This document shows, in pieces, positions 26,607 through 39,123 of a DNA stretch of 64,000 nt. The stretch comes from Zingiber officinale. Lineage: Eukaryota > Streptophyta > Magnoliopsida > Zingiberales > Zingiberaceae. The stretch is taken from the NCBI RefSeq assembly GCF_018446385.1, contig NC_056001.1, forward strand, positions 10,782,672-10,846,671, in the 5' to 3' direction. The notes under the pieces were generated by a model. It searched no databases and was not told the DNA's origin. It saw only the letters and a program-made list of their open reading frames with translations. Every line of letters begins with the position of its first letter. The first letter of the stretch is position 1. A program made the position numbers and the translations under genes.

Positions 26607-28980
26607 GCGCTACTGCGCTGCTTCTACATGAAGGTCTCACTATATCAACCTGAAAAAACTCGGGTTTTTTTTTTCTAGAAAAATATTAGCATCAGTTTTT
26701 TATATTTTGTTAATGTTTTGAGGACTAATATTCATGGTGAAACCTTGTTTTGAGATACGATTTCTTTTGTGAGTTGATGGCGGATAATTAATTGGTGATT
26801 CTGCTACTATATGACTGCTTCTATTTGCTTCTTGGTTGGAGCATAGTATAAGATAGTACATGTTCTTGATGTTCTGGGCTTGACCTCTCGATCATTGTTG
26901 ATATTTCTTAAAAAGTCGACACCTTTTTCTAACTTACTCATGTTTAGTTCGTCGATGCAATGTATTAGTGAAGGTCACGTTGAATTAGGTTTTTGTTTTT
27001 AATGCAATGGTTTCAAGCTACTAATTGTTTTGTTTAGAGTACTTGAGCTCAATATTCATTCAGAATGACTGGATTTCATAGTTGCTTAGTCTTTTCTAGT
27101 TTTGTATTTGCCTAAGATGTGTTTTAGGAATTTATTCGTTGCAAGCTTGTAATTGTAAATCTTTTTGTTTGGTTCTTCAAATAATCTGCTGCACTCTTCT
27201 TGAGAATTCTGTTCTGAGTCAAACCATGCTTCTTCCCAACATTACGGAACAACTTATCCTACAAAAATCACCAATGAGTTTTTCTTTCTAATGAGCACCT
27301 CAACTGAAGGAGGAACCCCTTGGAAAAATAAATACACATCATAAGAGGAGGGTAATGCATGAGGGTTCAGGGAAAGTTCTTCCTGGATGGTTGATTGAGT
27401 GTACCCAAAATTTGAGGAATTTTATGCTTCTTGTAGTACTCATAGCGAATGGCAGTTCATGGCAGGATTCTTGATGCTCTCAGCTATGTAAGAATGGATC
27501 TATGAGTTGTGTTTATCATTTTAAAGGTGGCTGTTTTGGTGGTGGTTGTTATGGTTTAGTATTGGTTGTTTACATGGCTAGGAAATATGTGTTTGAAGAT
27601 ATATTTCAAACACCCATCGTTCTTAATTTGTATGTCTAAAACTCAAATGACAACTAATTAAATCTCTTTTACATCCTTCTCAGTTTCTTTATCTTTCGTA
27701 GATACTTGCCCCTTCATTTGGTTATGTTTAGAAGGAAATAGGTCTAATGGTTTCCTTGTATGTCCAAATCGAAATTTAATAAACTATGGTATCGAGTAAC
27801 TCCCAGTTTACAATATATCTGTCACTAAGTAGGCTCAATTTTACTTTAAAACTATAAAAAGTGCATCAGCATGTTAGTAAACATGTGCAAATCTATTTGA
27901 CAAACTTTTTTACATGCTCGATATTTTTCATCAAGGATTAAATTATTCATGAGGATGTCTTTGTGATTTTTCATAGAGGAATTTTTATATTATTTTATAA
28001 AAAAATAAATGGATTGAATAATTAATCAAATTTAAACTAAATTCGAATGTTGAACAGGTTGACTTGTGATTGAATCGAATTAGCATCAAATCCTCTAATT
28101 TATTTTAAATAATAAATAGAATTGAAATGTCATAATATATATTATAACATTAAGATCCTTTATTCTGGTATTTTTCTGGGATGATCTTTGTCTCACTCTT
28201 TATCTACTTTAAAGAGCAAATCTGTAAGTTTGAAAATAAAAAAACTTGTAACTTATGTTGAACATTCTGAATGAAAAGCTATTTTGGATATGAACAAAGC
28301 TAACAAACTATTCTGGATTGCAGATCTCTAGCATTCTTTTAAAGATGACCAAGAAATGCATACATTGTTGACGACATTAACTACACTAATGTTTTTATAA
28401 ATCATTATCAAATTGATATTAGCCAACTGCAACAAATTTAAAAAAAAAAGCATGGATGGAGCATAAAGATGACATCAATTCGATAGTTGGCTTATACACC
28501 AAATGGTCGGGCGTGCATGTATCTGAACGGTAACTTGATTAATTTTGCTAATTTAATTGATCCAAATTACCCAGCTATGCATACACATTTTAATAAGTAA
28601 CATCCAATTAACAGTATGACAATTGCAAGTTAAAAGGAGAGATCAAGCCAGGAAAGAGCTGTATAATTCACCACTATACTGTATCAGACTTTTGATGTCA
28701 CAAAAGTAACAAAAAGAGTGACATGTTGTAACATCTCAAAATAAGATTTCATCAACAATTGGAGAAAAAAAGAATTATCCAACACCTTAAACCTATGTCT
28801 TCCCAAAACACAACCGCGGGTAACAAAACCAGCATCCAAAAGCAAACTGAAATTCCACCAGGAGTCAATCCCTAGCCATCGCCAATTGAACTAAAGAAGA
28901 AAAACCCTAAAGTAGAATCACCTTTAGATAATTAAGAATGGCACAGTCCAACAGCAAACCTCATTGAACTGCTAAAAAGG
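26607..28980. other. Intergenic, 2.4 kb, no gene recognised
   Basis: The first few hundred bases are the ribosomal gene's 3' UTR side and the last part is the 3' flank of the minus-strand YTH gene. I see no terminal repeats or coding bias between. Confidence 0.6.
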
Positions 28981-29022
28981 CCCATACAGAGAAGCAAAAA
29001 ACAATTAGAGCAACCAGACCAT

Positions 29023-32000
29023 TTAACGTCTCTTCAGTTGCAGACTGTCAGCTGAAGTACCCTTCTTGCCCAACTTCATTCCCTTAGATTCATCATTCCG
29101 CATGGATCCACCAAGCGTGACACTAGAAAATGACTGACCGAGATCCTTTACATGTATTTGCATTGAACCAACCGTCACAAAATCAGTGGGAATGACTTCT
29201 AATTCCACGTTGCCCAAGTCTCTGGATGCAACTTGCTTTGGACCAACAGATGGCACACCATCTTTATCTTTGCCATTTGAATCTAATTTCGGCTGTGCTA
29301 CTTTGACAGAAGAACTTTCAGAGACATGAGTGTTTTTCTTAAGTTGTTCCTCTCCAGAGACAGACTTGCCCACACTATTGACATCCTTCAATCTGTTAGT
29401 ATTCTCATTGGATGATAGAGGGCGACTAATTCTCCATTTTGAGTGTGTTCCATCTACTTTTCCGTGAACATCAGAACTTGGTGGTTTTGTTTCTGCTTTC
29501 AGCTGATTTGCCACAGTTGGCTGCTTTTCATCAGATTTTGGAAGATGATTGGCTGTAGGTTTCATTTTAGCTTCCGCGTTTTGATTGTGACTAGCAACAT
29601 TTGGTTGTTCACCATTTTCTACGGGTATTTGGTCCTTTACATCTATTGTAGCATGTTCCTCATTTGCCTTGTTAGGCAAGGAAACAGCAGGGGCGATCAA
29701 TTTATCATCTGTGTTCTGAAACTGATTAGCTGAAACACCCTCATCTTTTCCAGCAACTTTCAAAGGCCTAGATACCGAATCATCTTGAGCTGTTTCTGTA
29801 TGTTTCAAAGGTTGTTCTGAACTACTGGCTGGCTGATGGCCAACTGCAATGGTGACCTGTCCCCTATCACTTGATTGATTACCATCTGCCCTCAAAGACA
29901 CTTCTGCATTGCCATCTTGTCTATTGAAGATAACAAATGCAGGCATATAATGAGATGCATCAAAGGTCCTCCCGAGATTCCTTAATTTATCTTCAAGCAT
30001 CTTCTTCTGCCGCTCTTCGTAGAACATAAAATCATCAAGTATTGACGTCCTCATCAGGTTACTCTTATAAATCTTTAGCATATTTATGCCTGCGCCATAT
30101 GGTATCTGGATAAGGCCCATGACCAATGTCGTAATGTTAGTATATGTTACCAAATAAAACTAAAATAAAACATTGGTTTCATGAATGGATGAAATATATC
30201 ACTGAACATATGCTATACAGAAACACAGATAACTAAGATGAGAATCAGGATAAATTACTTAAAGAGGAATTGTACAGCATATATATATATATATATATAT
30301 GTTTTTCTTTAGCTTTAATAATATAACCCAAACTCTAAAGACTAAATCCTAAACTCTAAAAAAAATATATTTGGTGCCCACATAAGGTAAGTATGGTAGC
30401 ATTCTTGTATATAAGTCTTGATACCCTACTTACCTTATGCCGCTCACCTGGTGAGCACCATGTGTAATTTTTTTTATTAAAATTTATTTAGCTTTAATAC
30501 TATAACTAAACCCTAACCCTTAAATTCTAAGCCCTAAGTTCTAAAAAAAAATATACTTGGTGCCCACAAGGTAAGCAAGCACCAAAAGGTAAGTAGGTTA
30601 ACATTCTTGTGTGTGTGAAGATTACTCCAAGTTATCAGACTTTGAATAATCATTGAACTCCCAAATATTAATCCTGACTCCTGTACACAATGGTTGCCGG
30701 GATGTCATCACTTTGTATCTTATGTGGGATGCTAAATGTAAACATAAAACATCAAAAATATGAAACAGATTGCTCGAGAAGCTCTCTATCACAAATAAGT
30801 TCTGCTATCCAAAACATGAGTACTACCTGCAAAATACTAGCAACAAGAGTCAAAGATGGTATTCAACATCTTGTCATTTCACGATTCAATTGACAAAAGG
30901 ACCTCAAGCAGTCTTAAAATCCCAACTAAATCCATATCTTATACATCATATTTTTCTATCCTCAAGCAGTCTTAAACTCCCCAAATAAGGTAAAATTTGG
31001 TGAAGGACCTTATACTACTTAACTTTCACTTCTATTTTCATAAATGGAAGGGATTTTTTTAGCAGCAACAAGAACAAAGCTGAGAATGCTTCTAAATAAA
31101 ATAAATGGTGCTGGAAGACCTGCATTCATCTATATTGTCATTTCATATTTTCTATTTATGGATAAATCATGTAGGAAAATCCTCAAATCAAATGGTAATC
31201 CAATACAAAGATAATATTGAGATAACTATACATCCACTAACTCACACAAAGCATCCCTGCATTTGATTGCATCCAAGCACTTTTATTTGTATATCCAACT
31301 ATTGCCAATTAAAACAGCATCAAGCATTCAGACTCATAATGATATAAGCCGACTATAGATATTAGGCATATTTCAATATTGATGATTATTTCTGAGATGA
31401 TATAAAACAACTTAATTATTTACCTACCTCTTGCGTGTCTCTGCTATTAGTTACAGGTTTGTTCTCATTGTTCTCTAGCGCAATGTGACGAAGACTTGCA
31501 TTTGACACATCCTTGATCATGTGCCACTTTACTGGAAAGCTTCCAGACCACTTATCTTGCTGCCAAAAATTCATATCTTTTTCAAAGTCAACAGGACCAA
31601 CCATTTCAGCAAGACCACAAAACTGGCCACTTGCATTGACCTGGAACAAGATTCTTTCAAGATGAAAAAAGGGAAATACAATAAAATAAAATAAAAACCT
31701 TTGAAAGGGAACACTCACAGAAAAGAAAAGAAAGACAGGGCAGTTGCTTGGTTTTCCTATAGATCTTCTTTGTGCATCTGCATAGGCACTATCAAGCTTT
31801 CTGTTCCCATTGTGAGTGCTTGACCACACATTATACTTGATACTTTTATGCACATCATCCTCACTGTATGATTTGATAACAAAAAATTTTGCATCAGGAT
31901 ATTCAATAGGAAAGTCATCCTTATTGTAATTGTCAGGCCTGATAATTATACGTCCTTCTTGAACAACATTATCACTTCTTTGAACAAGTTCAGCTGAGTC

Positions 32001-33466
32001 AAGGCTATTCAAAGTAGACTGATCTTTTGCCCTGTTTTTTCTCGGTCCCTTGTTCTGTTCACCGAAAATATCTGAATTTCTGAGAGCAACAGTAAACTGG
32101 GGTCCCTGTCTTTGCTTATCTAGCCTGGCCCAACCAGGAACATTGGATCCAGGATCACTTAAACCATTGCTAGAAGTGCCGGCAAAGTCTGCATAACTCT
32201 GAGCATATGGAGTCCTCCCATTTGAAAACTGAAAGGCTGCTTGCATCTCATTGGAATTTGCACCCTGATGGATTAAACATTGATAAAATTCTTTCTTTCT
32301 TTTTTTTTTGCAAAAATTGCATTCAGTAATCAATGAGCAGAACAACCAAGAGGAAAAAAAACTCTCAAAAGCATAAAAGAACAAATAACTATATAAAGAG
32401 AAATGTGGTATCATTTGCACCAAAAATAGAATTACTATGAAATTAGCAAGTTAACAAGAAATTGCAGTCTCTCTCAAAAAAAAAAACTGCAAGAGCATAA
32501 TGATATAGAAATCCTATCTGATAAAATTACAAGATTCCCAAATTGTAAAATAGAATTACAAGAGTCCCAAATTGTGAAATAGAATTATCCTACCTGATGG
32601 GGATGGACACTGATATTCTGCATCGTAGTTTGCTGTGACATGGACAGATTACTTGATCGAATGTTGACTTGTAACCCTTCTGAAGGTCTATGTGCAGCTT
32701 GATTGTTTTGTGATGGCTGAGAGGCATCAGACAGGACTAACATAGGTGCTGAAGTTGTTAGCTGTGCAGAGGAAGCTGCATTGACAGATGCATGTATTGG
32801 TGTAATTTTTGAACCAGCATTAGCAGATCTAGTGATGACTTGTGTGCCGCTGCCAACAAAAGCTGATTCAATTGAGGTTGTTGGTACAAAATCTGAACTA
32901 GGTTGGACAACAACTGGTACATAGGAAGGCGAAGAGATTTGGTAGGAGGGGATGTTCAAGTACGGTTGAACTCCTACGAATTGACCATCAAGACCAGCAA
33001 CAGGACCAGGAACATAAGAAGTATATTGATTATAAGGAATCTGAGAATACCCGTAGCCAGGGTTATAATACATGTATGGCATACTTTCAGCCTGCATACC
33101 CTGACAATAAATAAAATAATACTGAGTTGCAAGGTAATTGGCACTACCCAAAACATTTTGTACACAAAATGTCCTTTAGAATGTTACCATGTAATGGAGA
33201 TCTTGACTATCTAAACCATATGTACTATGAGGGTCACCCCATTCACCTGCAGATTCATATCCTAGAATGTCAATGGTAAAGGCATAAAAACCACCATAAT
33301 TTTACGGTCTTCACTTAAGAGGGTTTTAGCAAAAAGGGAACTCACCAGTATAAATATAACCATAATTGCCAGTAGAAAGATAATTCTGACCTTGATCAAA
33401 AACATATTCTGATGGTATTTCATTACCCCTAAGTTCAAATCCAGCTGGCGGAGGAAAGATGGTCAT
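29023..33466 (-). CDS. YTH-domain m6A RNA reader (ECT family), six coding exons
   Basis: Cytosolic YTHDF-type protein that binds N6-methyladenosine in mRNA. Coding exons: 33466-33346, 33261-33188, 33100-32594, 32264-31719, 31640-31428, 30105-29023, all in phase; about 847 residues if the ATG at 33466 is used. The N-terminus is Y/Q/G/P-rich low complexity, as in ECT proteins. The YTH core includes [76 protein letters not shown] and [17 protein letters not shown]. The cage tryptophans are kept (NVW, FWQ/KWSG). The last exon adds [10 protein letters not shown] and [13 protein letters not shown], then an unusually long tail of about 300 residues of degenerate E/K/Q-rich repeats. The first exon is uncertain because the 33493 acceptor exon is open upstream. 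Confidence 0.88.
30280..30620. repeat. Duplicated, fold-back-prone repeat in the last YTH intron
   Basis: The unit (TTTAGCTTTAATA..TATAAC, then CCCTAAA-like words, then AAAAATATA(C/T)TTGGTGCCCACA, AGGTAAG) occurs at about 30309-30400 and again at about 30488-30590. Between them lies an inverted form (CTTACCTTATG..CTCACCTGGTGAGCACC). Together with the first GGTGCCCACATAAGGTAAG it could form a hairpin. It is perhaps a small MITE with a partial duplication. The interior carries telomere-like AACCCTAACCCT. Confidence 0.55.
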
Positions 33467-34815
33467 ATTTGGAACAGATCCAACCCCAGATATCTGAAAT
33501 TAAAATGATAAGATGTGAACACAACTGAAAATACAGAAAACTAATTCAAATGGACTTATGGACAACCACGAAAATCTTCTTCATAATTATGTAGTCACAA
33601 GTAAAAGCACCTCGTCTTCATCTTCCAAAATATACGCTTGAGATAATAAGGACCATGGCGCATGATTATGCATCTTCAATGCTTTATTTATAAGAATACA
33701 CTTCACGAAGATGACTATATTGTTTTTGTTAAATTTAATGGTAATATAATGAATCAACAAGATAATAAAAAACACAACTGATATGATTATTATTCATTGG
33801 GTTTAGAATTATAAAGATGTCATATATATATTGTACTTGACATTATCTAATTACAAAAACACCAAGGGTTAAGGAAACCATTTTAACGATTGACTAATCC
33901 TAATTGGTCAGATTAACATTATCAATGACCTTGATAATAGAAAGTATTTATCACAATTTTACCAAATCCTCAGCAGCTTACTCACACCAAAGTAGCTTTC
34001 CTTGTTGTCTTTTGATAGCTACACAAGGTACGCTCAACTAAACCAGAGGCACAACTCCAGCAAGATCAACAAGACGCGAAGTTGCAATAAATTGTTTTCA
34101 TGCAATGATAATAAAGTAACTTTCTACATTGAAGCTAGAAACCAACAAGTGTACCATGTATGTCTCTGTACTTCCAGGTTGAGAACCAGCAGGCATTTCT
34201 TTCTACAACAGCCAACCCTGAATAGGTTAAAAGATTATGAAAATGAATAATTTATGCCTTGCCATTACACAAGAAATGACAGAAGCTATTGAATTGAAAA
34301 AAAAAAACAACCAAAGGTGGACTCTATACTGTTTAGAAAACATAAGTCGGTAATACACTCTCATCCAAATCTAAAACATCTACATGCAGTGTGGAAGGCC
34401 AAATCAACATGATAAATAAACTTCGTAAAATTTCCACCACCAATAGCACAACTTATCGAGTGCTGGAGAAAAGTTCAATCAATTAAGATGAATGAAGCGT
34501 AACAAATATGACAAAAGAATCACAGAAAAAGTTATCAAGTGTACTCATGATTGGCACGCGGATATTTATTTTGTAAAAAATGCCCTAAGAAAAAAAAAAC
34601 ACAAACCCAACTTCTAAAACAAACAAACAAAAAACATGTACGACAATTGTGTCTAAATATCTGTTGCCGAGTAAAAGAGAATAAAGTTCCAAAAAAATCA
34701 ACGAAAAGAAGCATCCAACGGAGATTAAAAGAAAAAGAAAACAAGAGCAAGCATTCAAGGCATGGAGACGGCTATCGGTATAGGCTGGAAACATGAGGTT
34801 CAGAAAGGGGTTTAC

Positions 34816-35076
34816 CAGAGATGAATAGAAGTCCAATCTCAATCCATCGAGGACCTGGCGAGTACCGAGAGCTGGCTGAGAGGGAAACGAAGGGAAGGAC
34901 GAGATTCTAGGATCGAGGCAGCGATCTCCGGCAACATAATTTGGCCGAATTATGACGCCGGAAAGTAAACTCACAGGAACCCTAACCCTAGAGCGAGGGC
35001 AGCGACGCGGACCAGAAGAAAGAAAAAAAATAAAAGAAGCGCGTTGTGCGTGGAGAGAGGGAGGAGCGATTCGCAA
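34816..35076 (-). other. Likely 5' exon (leader) of the YTH gene
   Basis: A good donor (CTCTG|GTAAAC at 34816/34815) ends a GC/CT-rich stretch containing TAGGGTTAGGGTT near 34980-34990. The frame from an ATG at 35076 stays open to this donor and would join in phase with the exon at 33493. It would add an N-terminus unlike known ECT proteins, so a non-coding leader exon is more likely. The intron would be about 1.3 kb. Confidence 0.45.
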
Positions 35077-35089
35077 ATGAGGAAGAGGC

Positions 35090-35806
35090 TGCCAATGGAT
35101 TTACCAAAATTTCCTTAATGCCCTTGGAATTATACCATCCGTAGCCAACTTTCATTGTTGTCGGACGGTAGATGGATTATTATAGTAGGGGTATTAACGG
35201 ACTAATATACTAATATTAAGTTCGCGGTCCATCCGTTTGAACAAATCTTACAGCACGGTTTGGTCGGACCGCCGAACTTTTGAGAAGATGTAACGTCAGA
35301 CAATAATATATTAATTCCCCCTCAAAAGTTTATCAAATTGTACAATCTTTTATTTCTTAGAATAAAGTTTCAAAATTTAAAACGTAAATAATATAATTTT
35401 TTTGATACATACAAATTTAATAGAGATGAATAGTGTGTTTTTAAAATTGATAAACTAAATATAAATAAATAAAATGGTCTCTTTGTCTAAGTCAATTATA
35501 ATGAGATCTCGTGATCTCTAAAATCAAAAAAACTAGATGAGGGAATGGATTGTTATTGTGATTTAATCGTAATTTATTATAATCTCTCTTTAAATTTATC
35601 AGTTCTTCTAAATTATAGTTAGAATCGAAATGGATGATTTAAATTGAAATGGATGATTTGAAGTCATTCAGAGACCACTAGTAGTGGGCAAGTAGTCAGA
35701 CAATCTAATATCGAGGTCAAGAGGACCTTCGAGTGGCCTCCGACCACCCGCCCCCAATCTAAAACATAATCTAAAGAGGGCAATAAACCTAAAAGGGATC
35801 ATAACT
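35090..35806. other. Upstream flank of the YTH gene
   Basis: AT-rich with no gene recognised. It is the probable promoter side of the minus-strand YTH gene. Confidence 0.5.
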
Positions 35807-35823
35807 AATTATAATTAGATCAT

Positions 35824-36034
35824 AGTCGTAAAAGGTGAATACGCTCGTCCCCAGCGCCCCCACCAACTCGTCTCAGGACTAACACGGAGGAAGTAAATCA
35901 CGGATGACTATTAACTTTTGAAATAATGACTAACACATAAGAAAAATATTTACCTTGATTTTACTGAGATTCAAACCCTATATCTCATGATGACAATATC
36001 ATATGCACTAATAACTAAATCTAACCGAGGTGAC
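35824..36034 (-). mobile_element. SINE, full-length copy (211 bp)
   Basis: Read on the minus strand it has a tRNA-like head with a B-box-like GGGTTTGAATCTC, and a body ending GTATTCACCTTTT. A perfect 17-bp target duplication (AATTATAATTAGATCAT) flanks it at 35807-35823 and 36035-36051. Long duplications of this size are the mark of LINE-driven insertion. A second member is at 59137-59275. Confidence 0.82.
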
Positions 36035-36051
36035 AATTATAATTAGATCAT

Positions 36052-36891
36052 GATGACAATAGAGAAGGTCAATGAGCAACGCTAACCGCTTTCTTTAATT
36101 GGACACAATTAAAAATAAAAATGATGGCCAAACTTAAAAAAAATCTAACTCTATATATAATTAACTAAGAAACTTTGTTCAATTGGTGGGCCAGCTTCGA
36201 TTAACTAAAAATTGATTAACATTGTTTGGACAACCCCATTTTAATTCCTCTCATAAGTCCACAAATATGCAAAAGACTTGTTGATATCATGCTTAGAATT
36301 AATTATAAACACAATTTAGTAAGCTTAATTAAGTCCTCTTTATCCTAGCCCCTGATCAGTATAATATATTGAAGCACAAACTGTCGTATAATTAGCATTA
36401 TTATAAGGAACCCAAATCTGTTGATCCATAATTTATTGATTAGGAGATGGACGAACTTGTAATTATGATTGAATTGATCTATCAATAATTAGTTGTGAAC
36501 CCACCTTGAATTTAGTATTCTCATATTATAATTTGGATTAGAATGGGTGCAGGGTCAACCTTAACATTTAGGAGCCCTTGGCAAAATGAGAAAAAAGGCT
36601 TGGAATTTTTCTTTTACAAATACAATTTGAATAGAGTTTAATAGAAAATTTTCAAAATATATATACTACATTTATAATATGATAAACTCCAACTAAAATA
36701 TATTTTTCAAAATTTTTTCAAAAAAATATAAAACTATACAAAATATATTTCTTGAGTTTCTTCAAAAACATACAATACCAACAAATACAAAATATATTTC
36801 TCGAGACCTCTCCGCCGCCATCCTGGTGCTAGGGCCAAGACCACTACCTCTCCTTTACGCAGCCGACGCCGTCGCCAGTGTAACGACCCGG
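36052..36891. other. Intergenic, AT-rich
   Basis: No gene or terminal repeats recognised. Confidence 0.55.
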
Positions 36892-36959
36892 CCCTCTTGG
36901 CCCATTTGGCGGCTCATTTGGCGACCCTCGGGTCGTCGACCGTCGGCCCTTATGTCGTT

Positions 36960-37202
36960 GGCCCATTTTGCGACCTCTCATGTCGTCGACCGACTACCCT
37001 TGACCGTGCCGTTACTCACTAGGACTTTCCACCTGATCTCACTTGGTTACCAGGATTCATAAACTCCAATACTTAAGCCTGGAGGTTTAGAGTTCGAATC
37101 CTGGGGGAGGCAAATATCCACTGTCAGGGGTGGAAAGTCCTAGTGAGTAACGGCACGACCAAGGGTCGTCGGTCGACGATATGAGAGGTCGCCAAATGGG
37201 CC
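36960..37202. repeat. Inverted repeat with 73-bp arms and a tRNA-like spacer
   Basis: The arm 36960-37032 pairs with 37130-37202 (…CCGTTACTCACTAGGACTTTCCAC against its complement, with about six mismatches). The 97-bp spacer contains AGAGTTCGAATCCTGG, close to a pol III B-box, preceded by an A-box-like TGATCTCACTTGG. The flanks (36890-37275) are rich in GGTCGTCGACC-like palindromes and carry a further direct copy of CCCTCTTGGCCCATTTGGCG. The family was not recognised. Confidence 0.7.
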
Positions 37203-37511
37203 GACGGTCGACGCGACCCAACCCTCTTGGCCCATTTGGCGATCCTCGGGTCGTCGGCCGTCGGCCCATTTGTAACGGCATACATTCGTGGGACTCGCCT
37301 TGAGCATCGGGGTACCAGAGATCGGGGCAACCCGGTCATTGGCTGCAGGTGGCGTTGACCGGAGGTCCTCCGATGACTTGGTCAACATAGAAGACAATTC
37401 ACCATCCGGGTCATGAAGATGCGGTCAACATTCCAAACACGTCACACCGACAGGTTCATCTTCTCAGCTTCCCGACAAGAACATATATGTATATATATTA
37501 AATCTGGAGCT

Positions 37512-38096
37512 AGGGTTGTAAATGAGCCAAGTGTTCGTGAACAAACTTGGTGTTCGGTTTGGTAAAAGTTTGTTTATGTTCGTTCAATATACATAAAATT
37601 AATTAAACAAACAAACTTGAACGACTCGTTAAGCTAAACAAACAAGCTTGAACACATATATGTTCAGCTCGTTAACGTTCGTGAACAATGTTATGAACAA
37701 TATTCACGAACCATATTCATTAATAAAACTCTTTTCAATATGCTAAATAAATAATAAAATAAATAAATAAATTTAAATTATCACGCTCAATAACCGATCA
37801 AACAATCAAATAAGTTTGAATTGAGAGTTTGATAACATCTAAACAAACTAAGCTCGAACCAAGCTCAAGCCAAGCTCGAGCCAAGCTTGAATTGAGAGCT
37901 TGATAACATCTAAATGAACCAAGCTCAAGCCAAGCTTCAAACAAGCTAAAGCTCATAAAAAATAAACCAAATCAAGCTTAAACACGCATTTCAAAAGTTT
38001 GATTCATTTTAAGTTCGGCTCGGCTTGGCTTTATTACCTTATTAAACAAGCTTGAACACCCCAAAGTTCGGCTCGGCTCGATTTGTTTACAGCCCT
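37512..38096. mobile_element. Mutator-type MITE, 585 bp
   Basis: The ends are AGGGTTGTAAATGAGCC and, on the other side, the complement of AGGGCTGTAAACAAATCGAG. A 10-bp target duplication ATCTGG(A/G)GCT lies at 37502-37511 and 38097-38106, with one difference. The duplication length fits Mutator-like elements. The interior is made of reiterated AAGCTCGAGCCAAGCTTGAA and GTTCGGCTCGGCT words with strong self-complementarity. No coding capacity. Confidence 0.78.
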
Positions 38097-38106
38097 ATCT
38101 GGGGCT

Positions 38107-39123
38107 TCCAAAATCAGGGGCCCTAGGTTGTCTCCTTTGGTGACATGCTTCAAGGCCGGTCTTTGATGGGCGGCCAGAGGCCACCCCCGCTAGGTGCCAA
38201 GCTACTTGGTCATTTACTCACTACCTTTCCGCAATGGTGGAACCAGCCGGGGTGATCTACCCGGGTTGATTCCAGGTTGTGAGTAATGACCGTCGATTTC
38301 GACATCGTCGTCCCGGGCTAATTCCTTTTTTTCTTGTATTTTTCATTTGTTTTCCATTGTAAATTCGAGATTTGTCGCTGTCAACCTCCGAGCTACAGCC
38401 CGAGTAAGCCATAACTTGGCTCCGCTTGCCTTTTCGATTATCCATTTCGATCTAAACTCTAATTTAGGAGGGATAGTGAACCTAAGACAAGATCATAATT
38501 AATTACAATGAGATGGTGACGATGATTCAATTACAATTACAAGTACTCTATCCCTCCATCAACTTAGTTATGGAGATACCCTCCGTTATAAGTTGCGGCA
38601 AGGGCTCGCCCGTCGTCGACAAAGCATGCACGCTTGTTTTTGTAAATGCATGCACTGGGTATATATATATATATATAATCCCACACCCCGACCTCCGTTT
38701 CTATCCCTTTGTCCTCTTCTGTAACTCCCGATGGACTTGTTGCAGACAACCTGCCATAAGCCGTTTTCACTGCCACAATTAACCCGAAAGCAAAAGCGTT
38801 AAAAGCCAAACTCCAATTCAAACGAAACAAACAACTAATACCTGCAACCTCCCTCGGCATGTAAATGTAATCTCTCTGTATATCCACTGCCATGTACTTC
38901 CTTATATCACAAGCACAAGGCAATAAGGCATGCAGCAACAGCAGGGCACAAGATAACAAAAGCTGTATTCCATATTGTCCCCCTGCGCTTTCTGTTTCAG
39001 CTTTTCTCGTCTCGGTGCGCCACTTGCCCTTCCCCTTCTCAACCTCCATCAGCCTCTTTATATATCCATCGATCTCTAATTGCCTGCTAAATTAACATTA
39101 CTCCGATCTCTGTCTTCTCGAAG
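38107..39123. other. Upstream region of the WAT1-related gene
   Basis: No gene is seen; a minus-strand frame of 161 codons at 38564-39049 has no family resemblance. A TATA motif (TTTATATATCC, about 39058) sits 65 bases before the ATG. An AT microsatellite is at about 38660-38675. Confidence 0.55.

Noticed and set aside
37085-37110. tRNA gene from the AGAGTTCGAATCC box
   Set aside because: No cloverleaf with acceptor and anticodon stems can be folded around it; only tRNA-like boxes.
38564-39049. 161-codon minus-strand frame upstream of the WAT1-related gene
   Set aside because: It overlaps the promoter and leader of the transporter, has low-complexity runs and no recognised domain.
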